NCBI GenBank assembly: GCA_900543325.1
Contig: UQQU01000063.1
Coordinates: forward strand, 1 to 19,685
DNA: 19,685 nt
Source: an uncultured Clostridium sp.
GTDB lineage: Bacteria > Bacillota > Clostridia > Clostridiales > Clostridiaceae
Direction: 5' to 3'
In this document: piece after piece, positions 1-6,594 of the stretch
Layout of the letters: each line of letters starts with the position of its first letter
How positions within the stretch are numbered: the stretch's first letter is position 1
Position numbers and translations under genes: made by a program
The notes under the pieces: generated by a model
What the model was told of the DNA's origin: nothing
Database searches by the model: none
The model's input: the letters and a program-made list of their open reading frames with translations, nothing else

Positions 1-138
1 ATATTATTTTACTTAGTTCGATTTAATGTGTCCACTACTTTATACTAACACCAATTTTATGTATCTATAATATTAGTATTTTGTATTTATGTATTTAATT
101 ATGTTAAAATATTACAACATTTAGTAAATAAAAAAACA
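1..138 (+). other. In-frame upstream remnant of histidine kinase, with stop codon
   Basis: The reading frame of the kinase below continues upstream from its ATG without interruption to a TAA at 46-48. It is open again from there to the window edge. Codons 49-138 encode a hydrophobic stretch (around FYVSIILVFCIYVF) followed by basic residues and NKKT, which looks like the last membrane helix of a multi-pass sensor kinase running into its cytoplasmic linker. There is no ATG, GTG or TTG in this frame between 49 and 138. The other two forward frames close within the first 30 bases. I infer that the membrane part belongs to the same gene and that the stop is a nonsense mutation or a sequence error. 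The assignment of bases 1-45 rests on frame alone. Confidence 0.45.
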
Positions 139-912
139 ATGAAATTAAATAACCAATTAGAAGAGAATAAAAGATTAAGTGAGGAAATAATAGATAAAGA
201 AAAATTTAAAAATAATTATTTTATTAACTTATCTCATGAACTTAGAACACCAATAAATGTAATAAATTCAACTGTTCAATTAATAAATTCACTAAATGAA
301 AGTAAAAATGTGACAAATGAAAAACTTAATGATTATATGAATATAATAAGTAAAAATTGTAATCATTTATTGAAAATAATAAATGATATTATAGATAGTT
401 CTAAGATAGAAACTGGAAAATATAAAATTAATAAAGAAAATAATGATATAGTATATATAGTTGAAGAAGCTGCACTTAATATGAGTAAATTTATAGAAGA
501 GAAAGGAATAAACCTTATAATTGATCCTGATATAGAAGAAAAGATTATTTCTTGCGATGAAACTGAAATAGAAAGATGTATAATTAATTTATTAGCAAAT
601 GCAGTGAAGTTTACTGAAGAGGGTGGAGAAATTAGAATATATATTAAAGAAATTAAAGATAATATAGAGATAACTGTAGAAGATACTGGCATTGGCATAT
701 CAAAAGAAGATCAAGAATTTATATTTAAAAGGTTTGAACAAGTAGAAAGTACAGAAGTCACAAAGGTAAGTAGTAGTGGTATTGGACTTACACTTGTTAA
801 ATATGTAATAGAACTTCATGGTGGATATATTAGACTTGAAAGTGAAATCAATAAAGGTAGTAGATTTACTATAGGACTTCCTGATATAGTACAAGGTTTA
901 GGAGATAACTAA
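139..912 (+). CDS. Sensor histidine kinase, cytoplasmic part (5'-truncated or disrupted)
   Basis: This encodes the transmitter half of a two-component sensor kinase, which autophosphorylates on histidine and passes phosphate to a response regulator. The H-box is at residues 29-42 (SHELRTP, phospho-acceptor H33). An N-box follows (NLLANAVKF), then the G1 box DTGIGIS with the F-box KRFEQV, and the G2 box SGIGLTLV, so HisKA and HATPase_c domains are complete. The first ~25 residues are a charged coiled-coil-like linker. There is no sensor or membrane domain in this frame. The ATG at 139 lacks a ribosome binding site, and the frame continues upstream into a membrane-helix-like stretch broken by TAA at 46-48, so the annotated start is probably not the native one. 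No response regulator gene lies next to it in the window. It is either a broken gene or the tail of a longer kinase. The enzymatic family is certain; the gene's integrity is not. Confidence 0.8.
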   Translation: MKLNNQLEENKRLSEEIIDKEKFKNNYFINLSHELRTPINVINSTVQLINSLNESKNVTNEKLNDYMNIISKNCNHLLKIINDIIDSSKIETGKYKINKENNDIVYIVEEAALNMSKFIEEKGINLIIDPDIEEKIISCDETEIERCIINLLANAVKFTEEGGEIRIYIKEIKDNIEITVEDTGIGISKEDQEFIFKRFEQVESTEVTKVSSSGIGLTLVKYVIELHGGYIRLESEINKGSRFTIGLPDIVQGLGDN

Positions 913-976
913 AGGGTTTTATTTCAACAACTTTTTTGTAAAAAATGTAAAATAAAGTGTTATAACTTAAATATGT

Positions 977-1008
977 TATAATAAACTGAAGTATAACAAA
1001 AGAGGTAT
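977..1008 (+). promoter_or_regulatory. Probable -10 element and RBS of the helicase gene
   Basis: A perfect TATAAT lies at 977-982, and an AGAGG ribosome binding site sits about 8 bases before the ATG at 1014. I find no convincing -35 box at the expected distance. I also see no hairpin terminator between the kinase stop at 912 and this point. Confidence 0.4.
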
Positions 1009-1013
1009 AGTAA

Positions 1014-2117
1014 ATGACATTTGAAGAATTAGGAATTAGTGAAGATATAACTAAAATATTGAGAAGTAATGGAATAAAAACTCCAACGGAGATTCAAGAA
1101 AAAAGCATTAAAGATATACTATATGGTAGGAATATTATTGCAGAGGCACAAACTGGTACAGGAAAGACATTAGCATTTTTATTACCTGTATTCGAGAATA
1201 TAAATCCAACATCTAAAAATATTGAATGTTTAATAATTTCACCAACAAGAGAATTAGCTATACAAATTACTGAAGAAGCTGAAGAGTTAAAACAAGGTAA
1301 AGATATAGGTATTTTATCTATGTACGGTGGAAGAGATATTGGATCACAGTTAAATAAGTTAAAAGGTAATATTCAACTTATAATTGCTACTCCAGGAAGA
1401 TTAATTGATCATATTAAAAGAAAAACTGTTGATTTAAAGAAATTAAAAACCATAATTATTGATGAAGCAGATCAAATGTTGCTTATGGGATTTAGAAATG
1501 AAATAGATACCATAATGAAAGAAAGACCAAAGAAAGTACAAACTTTATGCTTTTCAGCAACTATGGATTCTGCCGTTAAAAAATTAGCATATAGATATAT
1601 GGAAGCCCCTTTAGTTATTTCAGTTAAAAAAGAAGAAGTAACACTAGAAAATATTAAACAAGAAGTTGTAGAAACTACGGATAGGTTAAAAAGAGAAGCT
1701 TTATGCAATGTTTTAGATGAAGATAATCCTTTTATGGCAATTATATTCTGTAGAACCAAAAGAAGAGCTGATGAATTAGAAGTCGTAATGCATAGAAGGG
1801 GATATAATTGTAAGGTTATTCATAGTGATATACCCCAAAATAAGCGTGAAAGAATAATGAAATCTTTTAGAAATGCAGATATTCAATATCTAATAGCCAC
1901 AGATGTAGCTTCAAGGGGGTTAGATATAAGTGGAGTAGATAATATATATAACTATGATATTCCAGAAAAAGTAGAGACATATATTCATCGTATTGGTAGA
2001 ACTGGAAGAGCAGGAGAAAAGGGTTATACTTGTTTATTTGTTGATCCAAAGGATTCAAAAATTTTAGGTGAGATAGAAAAGAAAATAAAATTTACAATTC
2101 CGAGAAGAACAATATAA
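1014..2117 (+). CDS. DEAD-box ATP-dependent RNA helicase, minimal core
   Basis: This is an RNA-unwinding ATPase of superfamily 2. All family motifs are visible in order: the Q motif in the first ~28 residues (F3 and PTEIQ), motif I AQTGTGKT at 45-52, Ia PTRELA, Ib TPGR, motif II DEAD at 150-153, motif III SAT at 181-183, motif IV FCRTK, motif V TDVASRGLD and motif VI HRIGRTGRAG. At 367 aa it contains the two RecA-like domains and then stops almost at once (ending IPRRTI). It therefore lacks the basic or RNA-binding C-terminal extension that makes CshA- and DbpA-type proteins longer. It likely acts in ribosome assembly or mRNA turnover, but substrate specificity cannot be read here. It is monocistronic: TATAAT upstream, strong terminator downstream. 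Confidence 0.95.
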   Translation: MTFEELGISEDITKILRSNGIKTPTEIQEKSIKDILYGRNIIAEAQTGTGKTLAFLLPVFENINPTSKNIECLIISPTRELAIQITEEAEELKQGKDIGILSMYGGRDIGSQLNKLKGNIQLIIATPGRLIDHIKRKTVDLKKLKTIIIDEADQMLLMGFRNEIDTIMKERPKKVQTLCFSATMDSAVKKLAYRYMEAPLVISVKKEEVTLENIKQEVVETTDRLKREALCNVLDEDNPFMAIIFCRTKRRADELEVVMHRRGYNCKVIHSDIPQNKRERIMKSFRNADIQYLIATDVASRGLDISGVDNIYNYDIPEKVETYIHRIGRTGRAGEKGYTCLFVDPKDSKILGEIEKKIKFTIPRRTI

Positions 2118-2184
2118 AAGTATGTTTAAATAAAAAAATAAGATGGTAATGATTATTTATTTAAAGAAAATAGATAAGCGGTAG

Positions 2185-2220
2185 AAATATCCCATGGCGT
2201 AAGCTATGGGATATTTTTTA
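2185..2220 (+). terminator. Intrinsic terminator after helicase gene
   Basis: An 11-bp perfect stem (2185-2195 with 2206-2216, centred on ATATCCCAT/ATGGGATAT) extends by three more pairs to a GTAA tetraloop at 2199-2202. A T-run follows, overlapping the 3' end of the stem. Confidence 0.9.
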
Positions 2221-2264
2221 TGTTAATTCATAGAGAAGAGTGTATGAATAATAGATGAATATTA

Positions 2265-2293
2265 TTGAGAAAATTCATTTAGGGTGATAATCT
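2265..2293 (+). promoter_or_regulatory. Candidate promoter of degV-DUF1836 unit
   Basis: TTGAGA at 2265-2270 and TAATCT at 2288-2293 are separated by exactly 17 bases, which fits a housekeeping sigma-factor promoter. It would give a leader of about 80 bases to the ATG at 2380. It lies downstream of the helicase terminator, as expected for an independent unit. Confidence 0.5.
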
Positions 2294-2379
2294 AAAACAT
2301 ATAGTTTTTAAAACTACATAATTTAGAATGACAATCAAGATGGTTTAGAATATTACTTTAAGTAAAAAGGAGAGAAGTT

Positions 2380-3231
2380 ATGATTAGAATAGTATCAGAT
2401 TCATCGTCACTTTATTCAAAAAGTGAGGGAATAGAGAATGGAATAATAATTGCACCACTTGCAGTAACAATTAATGGACACACATATAAAGAATATGAAG
2501 ATATAAAAACAAAAGAATTTGTAGATATAATAAATGAAGGACATATTCCAGCGTCATCACAACCTTCAATAGGAGAAGTATTAGAAATATATGATCAATA
2601 TAAAGATGATGAAATAATTAATATTTCGATGGCAGATGGATTATCAGGCACATATAATTCAGCTTGTATAGCAAAAGGAATGGCTGCAAATCCAGAGCGT
2701 ATAGAGGTTATAAATTCAAAAACATTATGCGGACCACATAGGTATTTAGTGAATTTAGCTGTTGAGCTTGTAAAGGAAGGAAAAACAAAACAAGAGATAG
2801 TAGATAATATAAATAATGCTTTAGAAGATACAAAATCATATTTAATACCACATGATTTTGATTTTCTAGTTAGAGGTGGAAGAGTTTCAGCACTTGTAGG
2901 TAAAATAGGAAGTGCTATAAAATTAGTACCTGTTATGACATTATCAGAGGACAAGCAGTCTTTAGTTAAATTTGCAACTAAGCGTACCTTTAAAAAAGCT
3001 ATAAAGAAAATAGTGGAAGAAATGATAGAATGCGGAGTAGATTCAAATTATAAAATTTATATCACTCATGCTTGTAAAGAGGATTTGGCAGAAGAAGCAA
3101 AAAATATTATACTAAATGATATAGAAAATGCAGATATAGATATTAATTTATTAAGTCCTGTATTTACAACTCAAGGTGGACCAGGTTGTGTAGCAATACA
3201 ATATATAAGAAAACATGAGTTATTAAAATAA
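2380..3231 (+). CDS. DegV family protein (FakB-type fatty-acid-binding protein)
   Basis: DegV/EDD-fold proteins bind one fatty acid. The characterised FakB members present it to the kinase FakA for phosphorylation, which feeds exogenous fatty acids into phospholipid synthesis. The family pattern is clear: N-terminal IRIVSDSS, then SSQPSIGE around 59-66, ADGLSGTYNSA at 85-95, the later FLVRGGRVSA segment, and a C-terminal TQGGPG. The length of 283 aa is normal for the family. The start has a strong RBS (AAGGAGAG). No fakA gene lies nearby. The 17-base gap to the next gene indicates co-transcription. The fatty-acid role is inferred from the family; paralogues often differ in ligand and I cannot say which lipid is bound. 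Confidence 0.9.
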   Translation: MIRIVSDSSSLYSKSEGIENGIIIAPLAVTINGHTYKEYEDIKTKEFVDIINEGHIPASSQPSIGEVLEIYDQYKDDEIINISMADGLSGTYNSACIAKGMAANPERIEVINSKTLCGPHRYLVNLAVELVKEGKTKQEIVDNINNALEDTKSYLIPHDFDFLVRGGRVSALVGKIGSAIKLVPVMTLSEDKQSLVKFATKRTFKKAIKKIVEEMIECGVDSNYKIYITHACKEDLAEEAKNIILNDIENADIDINLLSPVFTTQGGPGCVAIQYIRKHELLK

Positions 3232-3248
3232 AATATTGGGAGATATCA

Positions 3249-3746
3249 ATGGAAAGTTTAGAATTTCATATACCAAGATTTAATGAACTACCAAGAGTTC
3301 CTCTTTATAAAGATCAAGTAATTACTTATTTAGAAAATTTGGTTAAAGTAATAAATATTGAAGGTGACGAAAAGATAATAACACCTACAATGATTAATAA
3401 TTATGTTAAGCAAAAGGTTGTTTCACCACCAAAGGATAAAAAATATAATGAGAAACATTTAGCATACTTAATTGTAGTTTGTTTATTAAAACAAGTATTT
3501 ACTTTGCAAGAAATATGTGAACTTATTAATATTCAAATTGAAAGTTGCCCCATAGAAGTAGCATATGATTATTTTTGTGAGGAAGTAGAGCAGGCTATAA
3601 AGGCTGTCTTTTCTACAAGGGATTTTTCATATCCTACATCTACAGGAACTACAACTAATGAGAGTGAAATATTAAGATCTACTGTTATGGCAGTTGCAAA
3701 TAAAGTATTTATTAAGAATAAATTAAAACAAAATAAATCTAATTAG
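3249..3746 (+). CDS. DUF1836 helix-turn-helix protein
   Basis: A 165-aa cytoplasmic protein with the DUF1836 pattern: an N-terminal IPRFNELPRVPLYKDQV, then TPTMINNYVKQKVVSPP and KKYNEKHLAYLIVVCLLK. The middle resembles a MerR-like DNA-binding helix-turn-helix in which 'INNYVKQ' would be the recognition region. No effector domain is recognisable. Function is unknown beyond probable DNA binding. It begins 17 bases after the degV stop with its own GGGAG site, so it is very likely translated from the same mRNA and might regulate that unit; that link is inference. No terminator is evident after it, and a separate promoter for the next gene starts about 10 bases downstream. Confidence 0.8.
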   Translation: MESLEFHIPRFNELPRVPLYKDQVITYLENLVKVINIEGDEKIITPTMINNYVKQKVVSPPKDKKYNEKHLAYLIVVCLLKQVFTLQEICELINIQIESCPIEVAYDYFCEEVEQAIKAVFSTRDFSYPTSTGTTTNESEILRSTVMAVANKVFIKNKLKQNKSN

Positions 3747-3756
3747 TATTATTAAG

Positions 3757-3785
3757 TTGTTAGAATTCTAGTGATTGTATATAAT
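3757..3785 (+). promoter_or_regulatory. Near-consensus promoter of the LacI-type repressor gene
   Basis: TTGTTA at 3757-3762 is followed after exactly 17 bases by a perfect TATAAT at 3780-3785. The repressor ATG is at 3834 behind an AAGGAG site. I see no copy of the scrA operator palindrome here, so obvious autoregulation through that sequence is not supported. Confidence 0.65.
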
Positions 3786-3833
3786 TAAATAGATTAAAAT
3801 TTATGATTATTAGATATCTAAGGAGAAGTATAG

Positions 3834-4814
3834 ATGGTAACAATTAAGGATGTTGCAAAAGAAGCAGGGGTATCAGTAGGAACAGTTTCTAATGTAATAA
3901 ATAATATCCAGGTTAAACCAAGCACGAAAGCTAAGGTAGATGAAGCTATTAAGAAGTTAAATTATGAGCCTAATATTTATGCTAGGGGATTTAAAATGAA
4001 CCGAACTAATACTGTTGCAGTTATCTTACCTACAATATGGAATCCGTTTTTTAGTGAATTAGCTTATAATATAGAAAAAAATCTAAAAAAAGCCGGAATG
4101 AAGATGATTATTTGTAACTCTAATAAAGATAATAAGGCTGAAGTAGAATATATATCTATGGCTAAGCAAAATAAAATGGATGGTATAATAGCTATAACAT
4201 ATAGTGATATAGATGAGTATGTTTCTGAAAGAATTCCTTTTGTAAGTATAGATAGATATTTTTCTAAGGATATAACATATGTGTGTAGTAATAACTTCGA
4301 AGGAGGCAGGCTTGCTGCAGAAAAACTTGTTGAATTTGGATGTGAAAGAATAGCATATATAGGGAGAGGTTCTAAGATAAATAATGCTACTAGAAAAAGA
4401 AAAGATGGATTTATTAGTTATTGTAAAGAAAAAAGTATAGATTATGACATATGTGAACTTTTGGGTTCTGATGAAGAGTTTAATGAATTATTAGATGAAT
4501 TTATAGCAAAGAATTTTAAGAAAGATATAAAAATACAAGGAGTTTTTGCTGTAACTGATGAACAAGCAGTAGATTTTATAAATAAGCTAAAGGAATATAA
4601 CATAGAAGTGCCTAAAGATGTTCAAGTAGTTGGTTTTGATGGAAGTAAGTCGTCAGCTAAAGATATAATAAAAATATCAACTATAAGACAACCAGTAGAA
4701 CTTATTGCAGAGGAGTCAGTAAAGGCATTAGTAAACATTATAGAAAATAATAAAGTTGAAAAAGAGATAACTTTACCAGTTACTTTTGTTGAAGGATATA
4801 CAACAAGAAGATAA
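3834..4814 (+). CDS. scrR: LacI/GalR family repressor, probably of the sucrose genes
   Basis: This is a DNA-binding repressor whose ligand should release it from an operator. The first ~55 residues are a typical LacI headpiece: TIKDVAKEAGVSVGTVSNVINN, then the hinge LNYEPNIYARGFK. Residues ~60-326 form a periplasmic-binding-protein-like ligand domain, with typical segments such as TNTVAVILPTIWNPFF, MDGIIAI, RIAYIGRGS, VVGFDGS and TIRQPVE. The length of 326 aa is standard. It sits directly before scrA and scrB. The only perfect LacI-style palindrome in the module is 4997-5008 in front of scrA. That context is why I call it scrR, with a sucrose or fructose-derived effector; the specificity is inferred. 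The gene is separately promoted and ends before a structured terminator, so it is not in one transcript with scrA. Confidence 0.8.
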   Translation: MVTIKDVAKEAGVSVGTVSNVINNIQVKPSTKAKVDEAIKKLNYEPNIYARGFKMNRTNTVAVILPTIWNPFFSELAYNIEKNLKKAGMKMIICNSNKDNKAEVEYISMAKQNKMDGIIAITYSDIDEYVSERIPFVSIDRYFSKDITYVCSNNFEGGRLAAEKLVEFGCERIAYIGRGSKINNATRKRKDGFISYCKEKSIDYDICELLGSDEEFNELLDEFIAKNFKKDIKIQGVFAVTDEQAVDFINKLKEYNIEVPKDVQVVGFDGSKSSAKDIIKISTIRQPVELIAEESVKALVNIIENNKVEKEITLPVTFVEGYTTRR

Positions 4815-4833
4815 GAAAAAATAAATGATATTT

Positions 4834-4941
4834 TAGGATTTTACATGAATGAAGTTTAAATTTAGTTAGCATGAGATAGATAAAAGTCTATTTCTATAAA
4901 AAAGAAATTTAACTTATAAAAAAGTAAAATCCTATTTTTTT
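4834..4941 (+). terminator. Nested three-tier hairpin with T7 tail between scrR and scrA
   Basis: This element has an unusually complex structure. The outer 11-bp stem pairs 4834-4844 with 4924-4934 (AGGATTTTAC with GTAAAATCCT). A middle 11-bp stem pairs 4852-4863 with 4905-4915 with one bulged T at 4857. An inner hairpin pairs 4876-4880 with 4887-4891, optionally longer, around the loop TAAAAG. T7 at 4935-4941 follows the outer stem directly. The simplest reading is an intrinsic terminator for scrR. The ~80-nt interior of the outer stem is larger than usual and could be a structured RNA. Confidence 0.7.
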
Positions 4942-4952
4942 ATAAAAAAATG

Positions 4953-5008
4953 TTGACGAATTCATGAAAACGTATTAATATAATAAACATAGAAAATGAA
5001 ACGTTTCA
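4953..5008 (+). promoter_or_regulatory. scrA promoter with palindromic LacI-type operator and cre-like site
   Basis: TTGACG at 4953-4958, 17 bases, then TAATAT at 4976-4981 form a good promoter; TATAAT at 4979-4984 overlaps the -10. A 12-bp perfect palindrome, TGAAACGTTTCA, lies at 4997-5008, just after the expected transcription start. It carries the central CG typical of LacI-family operators, so bound ScrR would block initiation or clearance. Within the spacer and -10, TGAAAACGTATTAA (4965-4978) matches 12 of 14 positions of the CcpA cre consensus as I remember it, suggesting catabolite repression. Confidence 0.75.
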
Positions 5009-5010
5009 AA

Positions 5011-5045
5011 AAGGAGAATATAAATAACCGGGGGGTTAGATAAAA
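5011..5045 (+). promoter_or_regulatory. Unusual translation-start context of scrA
   Basis: AAGGAG at 5011-5016 is a perfect Shine-Dalgarno sequence but lies 29 bases before the ATG at 5046. Closer to the ATG, a run of six G at 5030-5035 (in AACCGGGGGGTT) ends 10 bases upstream and could pair with the anti-Shine-Dalgarno using one G-U pair. An in-frame TAG at 5037-5039 excludes any earlier in-frame start for scrA. Confidence 0.5.
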
Positions 5046-6503
5046 ATGAGCAAAGATTATAAAGAGATAAGTAAAAGCATTTTGAGCCACATAGGTGGAA
5101 AAGAAAATGTAATTAGTGCAGCGCACTGTGCAACTCGTTTAAGATTAGTTCTTAATGATGATAAGAAAGTAAACGTTAAAGAAATAGAAGCGATGCCAGC
5201 TGTTAAGGGAAGCTTTAATACATCAGGGCAATTTCAAATTATTTTAGGTTCAGGTGTTGTTGACGAAGTTTATAAAGAGTTTATAAAATTAGCTAATATT
5301 AAAGAAGGCAGTAAAGAAGAGTTAAAAAAAGAAGCAGATAAAAAGCTAAATCCATTACAAAGACTATTAAAATCTCTAGCAGATGTTTTTGTTCCTATAC
5401 TACCAATATTAGTTGCAGCAGGATTACTTATGGGAATTAATAATATATTAACATCTCAGGGCTTATTCATTGAAGGACAATCTATAGTTGAAGCATATCC
5501 TCAGTTTAAGGATTTAGCAGAGTTAATAAATACATTTGCTAATACAGGATTTGCATTTTTACCAATATTCTTAGGTTTCTCAGCTGCAAAAGCCTTTGGA
5601 GGAAATCCTTATTTAGGTGCTTGCATAGGTGCACTTATGATTCATTCAGATTTATTGAATGGATATAGTTATGGTGCAGCAGTTGTAGAAGGAACTGTGC
5701 CAGTATGGAATATATTTGGATTAACTATAGCTAAGGTTGGATATCAAGGAACAGTACTTCCAGTTTTAGCAGCTGCGTTTGTTTTAGCTAAGGTAGAGAA
5801 GGCACTGCATAAAGTAATACCATCAGTATTAAATAACTTATTAACACCGTTATTTACAGTATTTATTACTGGAATATTAACATTTGTTGTTATAGGGCCT
5901 ATAATGAGAGTGGTTGGAGATGGAATAACAACTGGATTATTATGGTTAATTAATACGTTAGGACCAGTAGGAGGAGCTATATTTGGATTCTTATATGCCC
6001 CAATAGTTATAACAGGTATGCATCACAGCTTTGTAGCTATAGAAACTCAATTATTAGCAGATATAGCAACTACAGGAGGATCATTTATATTCCCTGTAGC
6101 AGCAATGTCAAATGTAGCACAAGGTGCTGCAGCATTAGCAGTAATTTTAATTTTAAGAAAAGATGCAAAGATGAAGGGGATAGCTTCAGCATCAGGAATT
6201 TCAGCTTTACTTGGGATAACTGAGCCAGCAATATTTGGAGTAAATTTAAAGTTACGTTATCCATTCTTTGGAGCAATGATAGGTTCAGCAATGGGATCAG
6301 GCTATGTAATGCTTACGAAGGTACTTGCAATATCTCCAGGTGCAGCAGGTTTACCAGGAGTTATATCAATTAGACCTACATCAATAGTTAATTATGTAAT
6401 TGCTATGATAATTTCAATTGTTGTAGCTGTTGTATCTACAATTGTTATAGCTAGATTTATGAATAAAAAGCAAGTAGCAAATAATCAAGAAATAGCTGTA
6501 TAA
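5046..6503 (+). CDS. scrA: PTS sucrose-specific transporter EIIBC
   Basis: This membrane permease imports sucrose while phosphorylating it to sucrose-6-phosphate. Residues 1-~85 are the EIIB domain with the phosphorylated cysteine C28 in AAHCATRLRLVL. After a charged linker, residues ~105-475 form the EIIC membrane domain with about ten hydrophobic segments, the conserved MHHSF region and the signature GITEPAIFGV. The protein ends at 485 aa without an EIIA domain, as in other sucrose-type EIIBC proteins, so a glucose-type EIIA must be supplied by another locus. Sucrose rather than trehalose is chosen because scrB is next and scrR precedes it. Regulation is through the palindrome at 4997-5008. 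Its leader has an odd ribosome-binding arrangement. Confidence 0.92.
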   Translation: MSKDYKEISKSILSHIGGKENVISAAHCATRLRLVLNDDKKVNVKEIEAMPAVKGSFNTSGQFQIILGSGVVDEVYKEFIKLANIKEGSKEELKKEADKKLNPLQRLLKSLADVFVPILPILVAAGLLMGINNILTSQGLFIEGQSIVEAYPQFKDLAELINTFANTGFAFLPIFLGFSAAKAFGGNPYLGACIGALMIHSDLLNGYSYGAAVVEGTVPVWNIFGLTIAKVGYQGTVLPVLAAAFVLAKVEKALHKVIPSVLNNLLTPLFTVFITGILTFVVIGPIMRVVGDGITTGLLWLINTLGPVGGAIFGFLYAPIVITGMHHSFVAIETQLLADIATTGGSFIFPVAAMSNVAQGAAALAVILILRKDAKMKGIASASGISALLGITEPAIFGVNLKLRYPFFGAMIGSAMGSGYVMLTKVLAISPGAAGLPGVISIRPTSIVNYVIAMIISIVVAVVSTIVIARFMNKKQVANNQEIAV

Positions 6504-6513
6504 AATGTGTTAT

Positions 6514-6554
6514 AAGATAGAAGGAATTAGTATAATGCTAGTACCTTCTATTTT
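6514..6554 (+). terminator. Intergenic hairpin between scrA and scrB (attenuator-like)
   Basis: AAGATAGAAGG at 6514-6524 pairs with CCTTCTATTTT at 6544-6554, including one G-U pair. A weaker inner pairing, TAG with CTA (6528-6530 with 6538-6540), sits around the apex. Only a short T4 forms the 3' flank, within the stem, so termination is probably partial. Alternatively it may be an mRNA-processing or 3'-stabilising hairpin that sets different levels of scrA and scrB. Confidence 0.55.
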
Positions 6555-6594
6555 GTACTTAAAAATAATAAAAGATATATTAAGGAGAAATAAT

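Noticed and set aside
363..698. Minus-strand open frame inside the kinase gene, and similar antisense frames within other genes
   Set aside because: They lie opposite well-supported genes, their products are low-complexity hydrophobic shadows of AT-rich codons, and none has a ribosome site or recognisable domain.
4997..5008. Palindrome read as a CcpA cre site rather than a ScrR operator
   Set aside because: It is a perfect 12-bp palindrome at the start of transcription of the gene next to a LacI-type repressor; a local operator is the simpler reading.
5024..5062. Leader peptide starting at ATA behind the displaced AAGGAG before scrA
   Set aside because: ATA is an extremely rare start and the 12-codon product has no telling features; kept only as a side remark in the scrA start finding.
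6505..6594. Open-frame extension of scrB giving 30 more N-terminal residues
   Set aside because: No ribosome site precedes it, it overlaps the intergenic hairpin, and a clean AAGGAG precedes the ATG at 6595, which starts the normal GH32 N-terminus.
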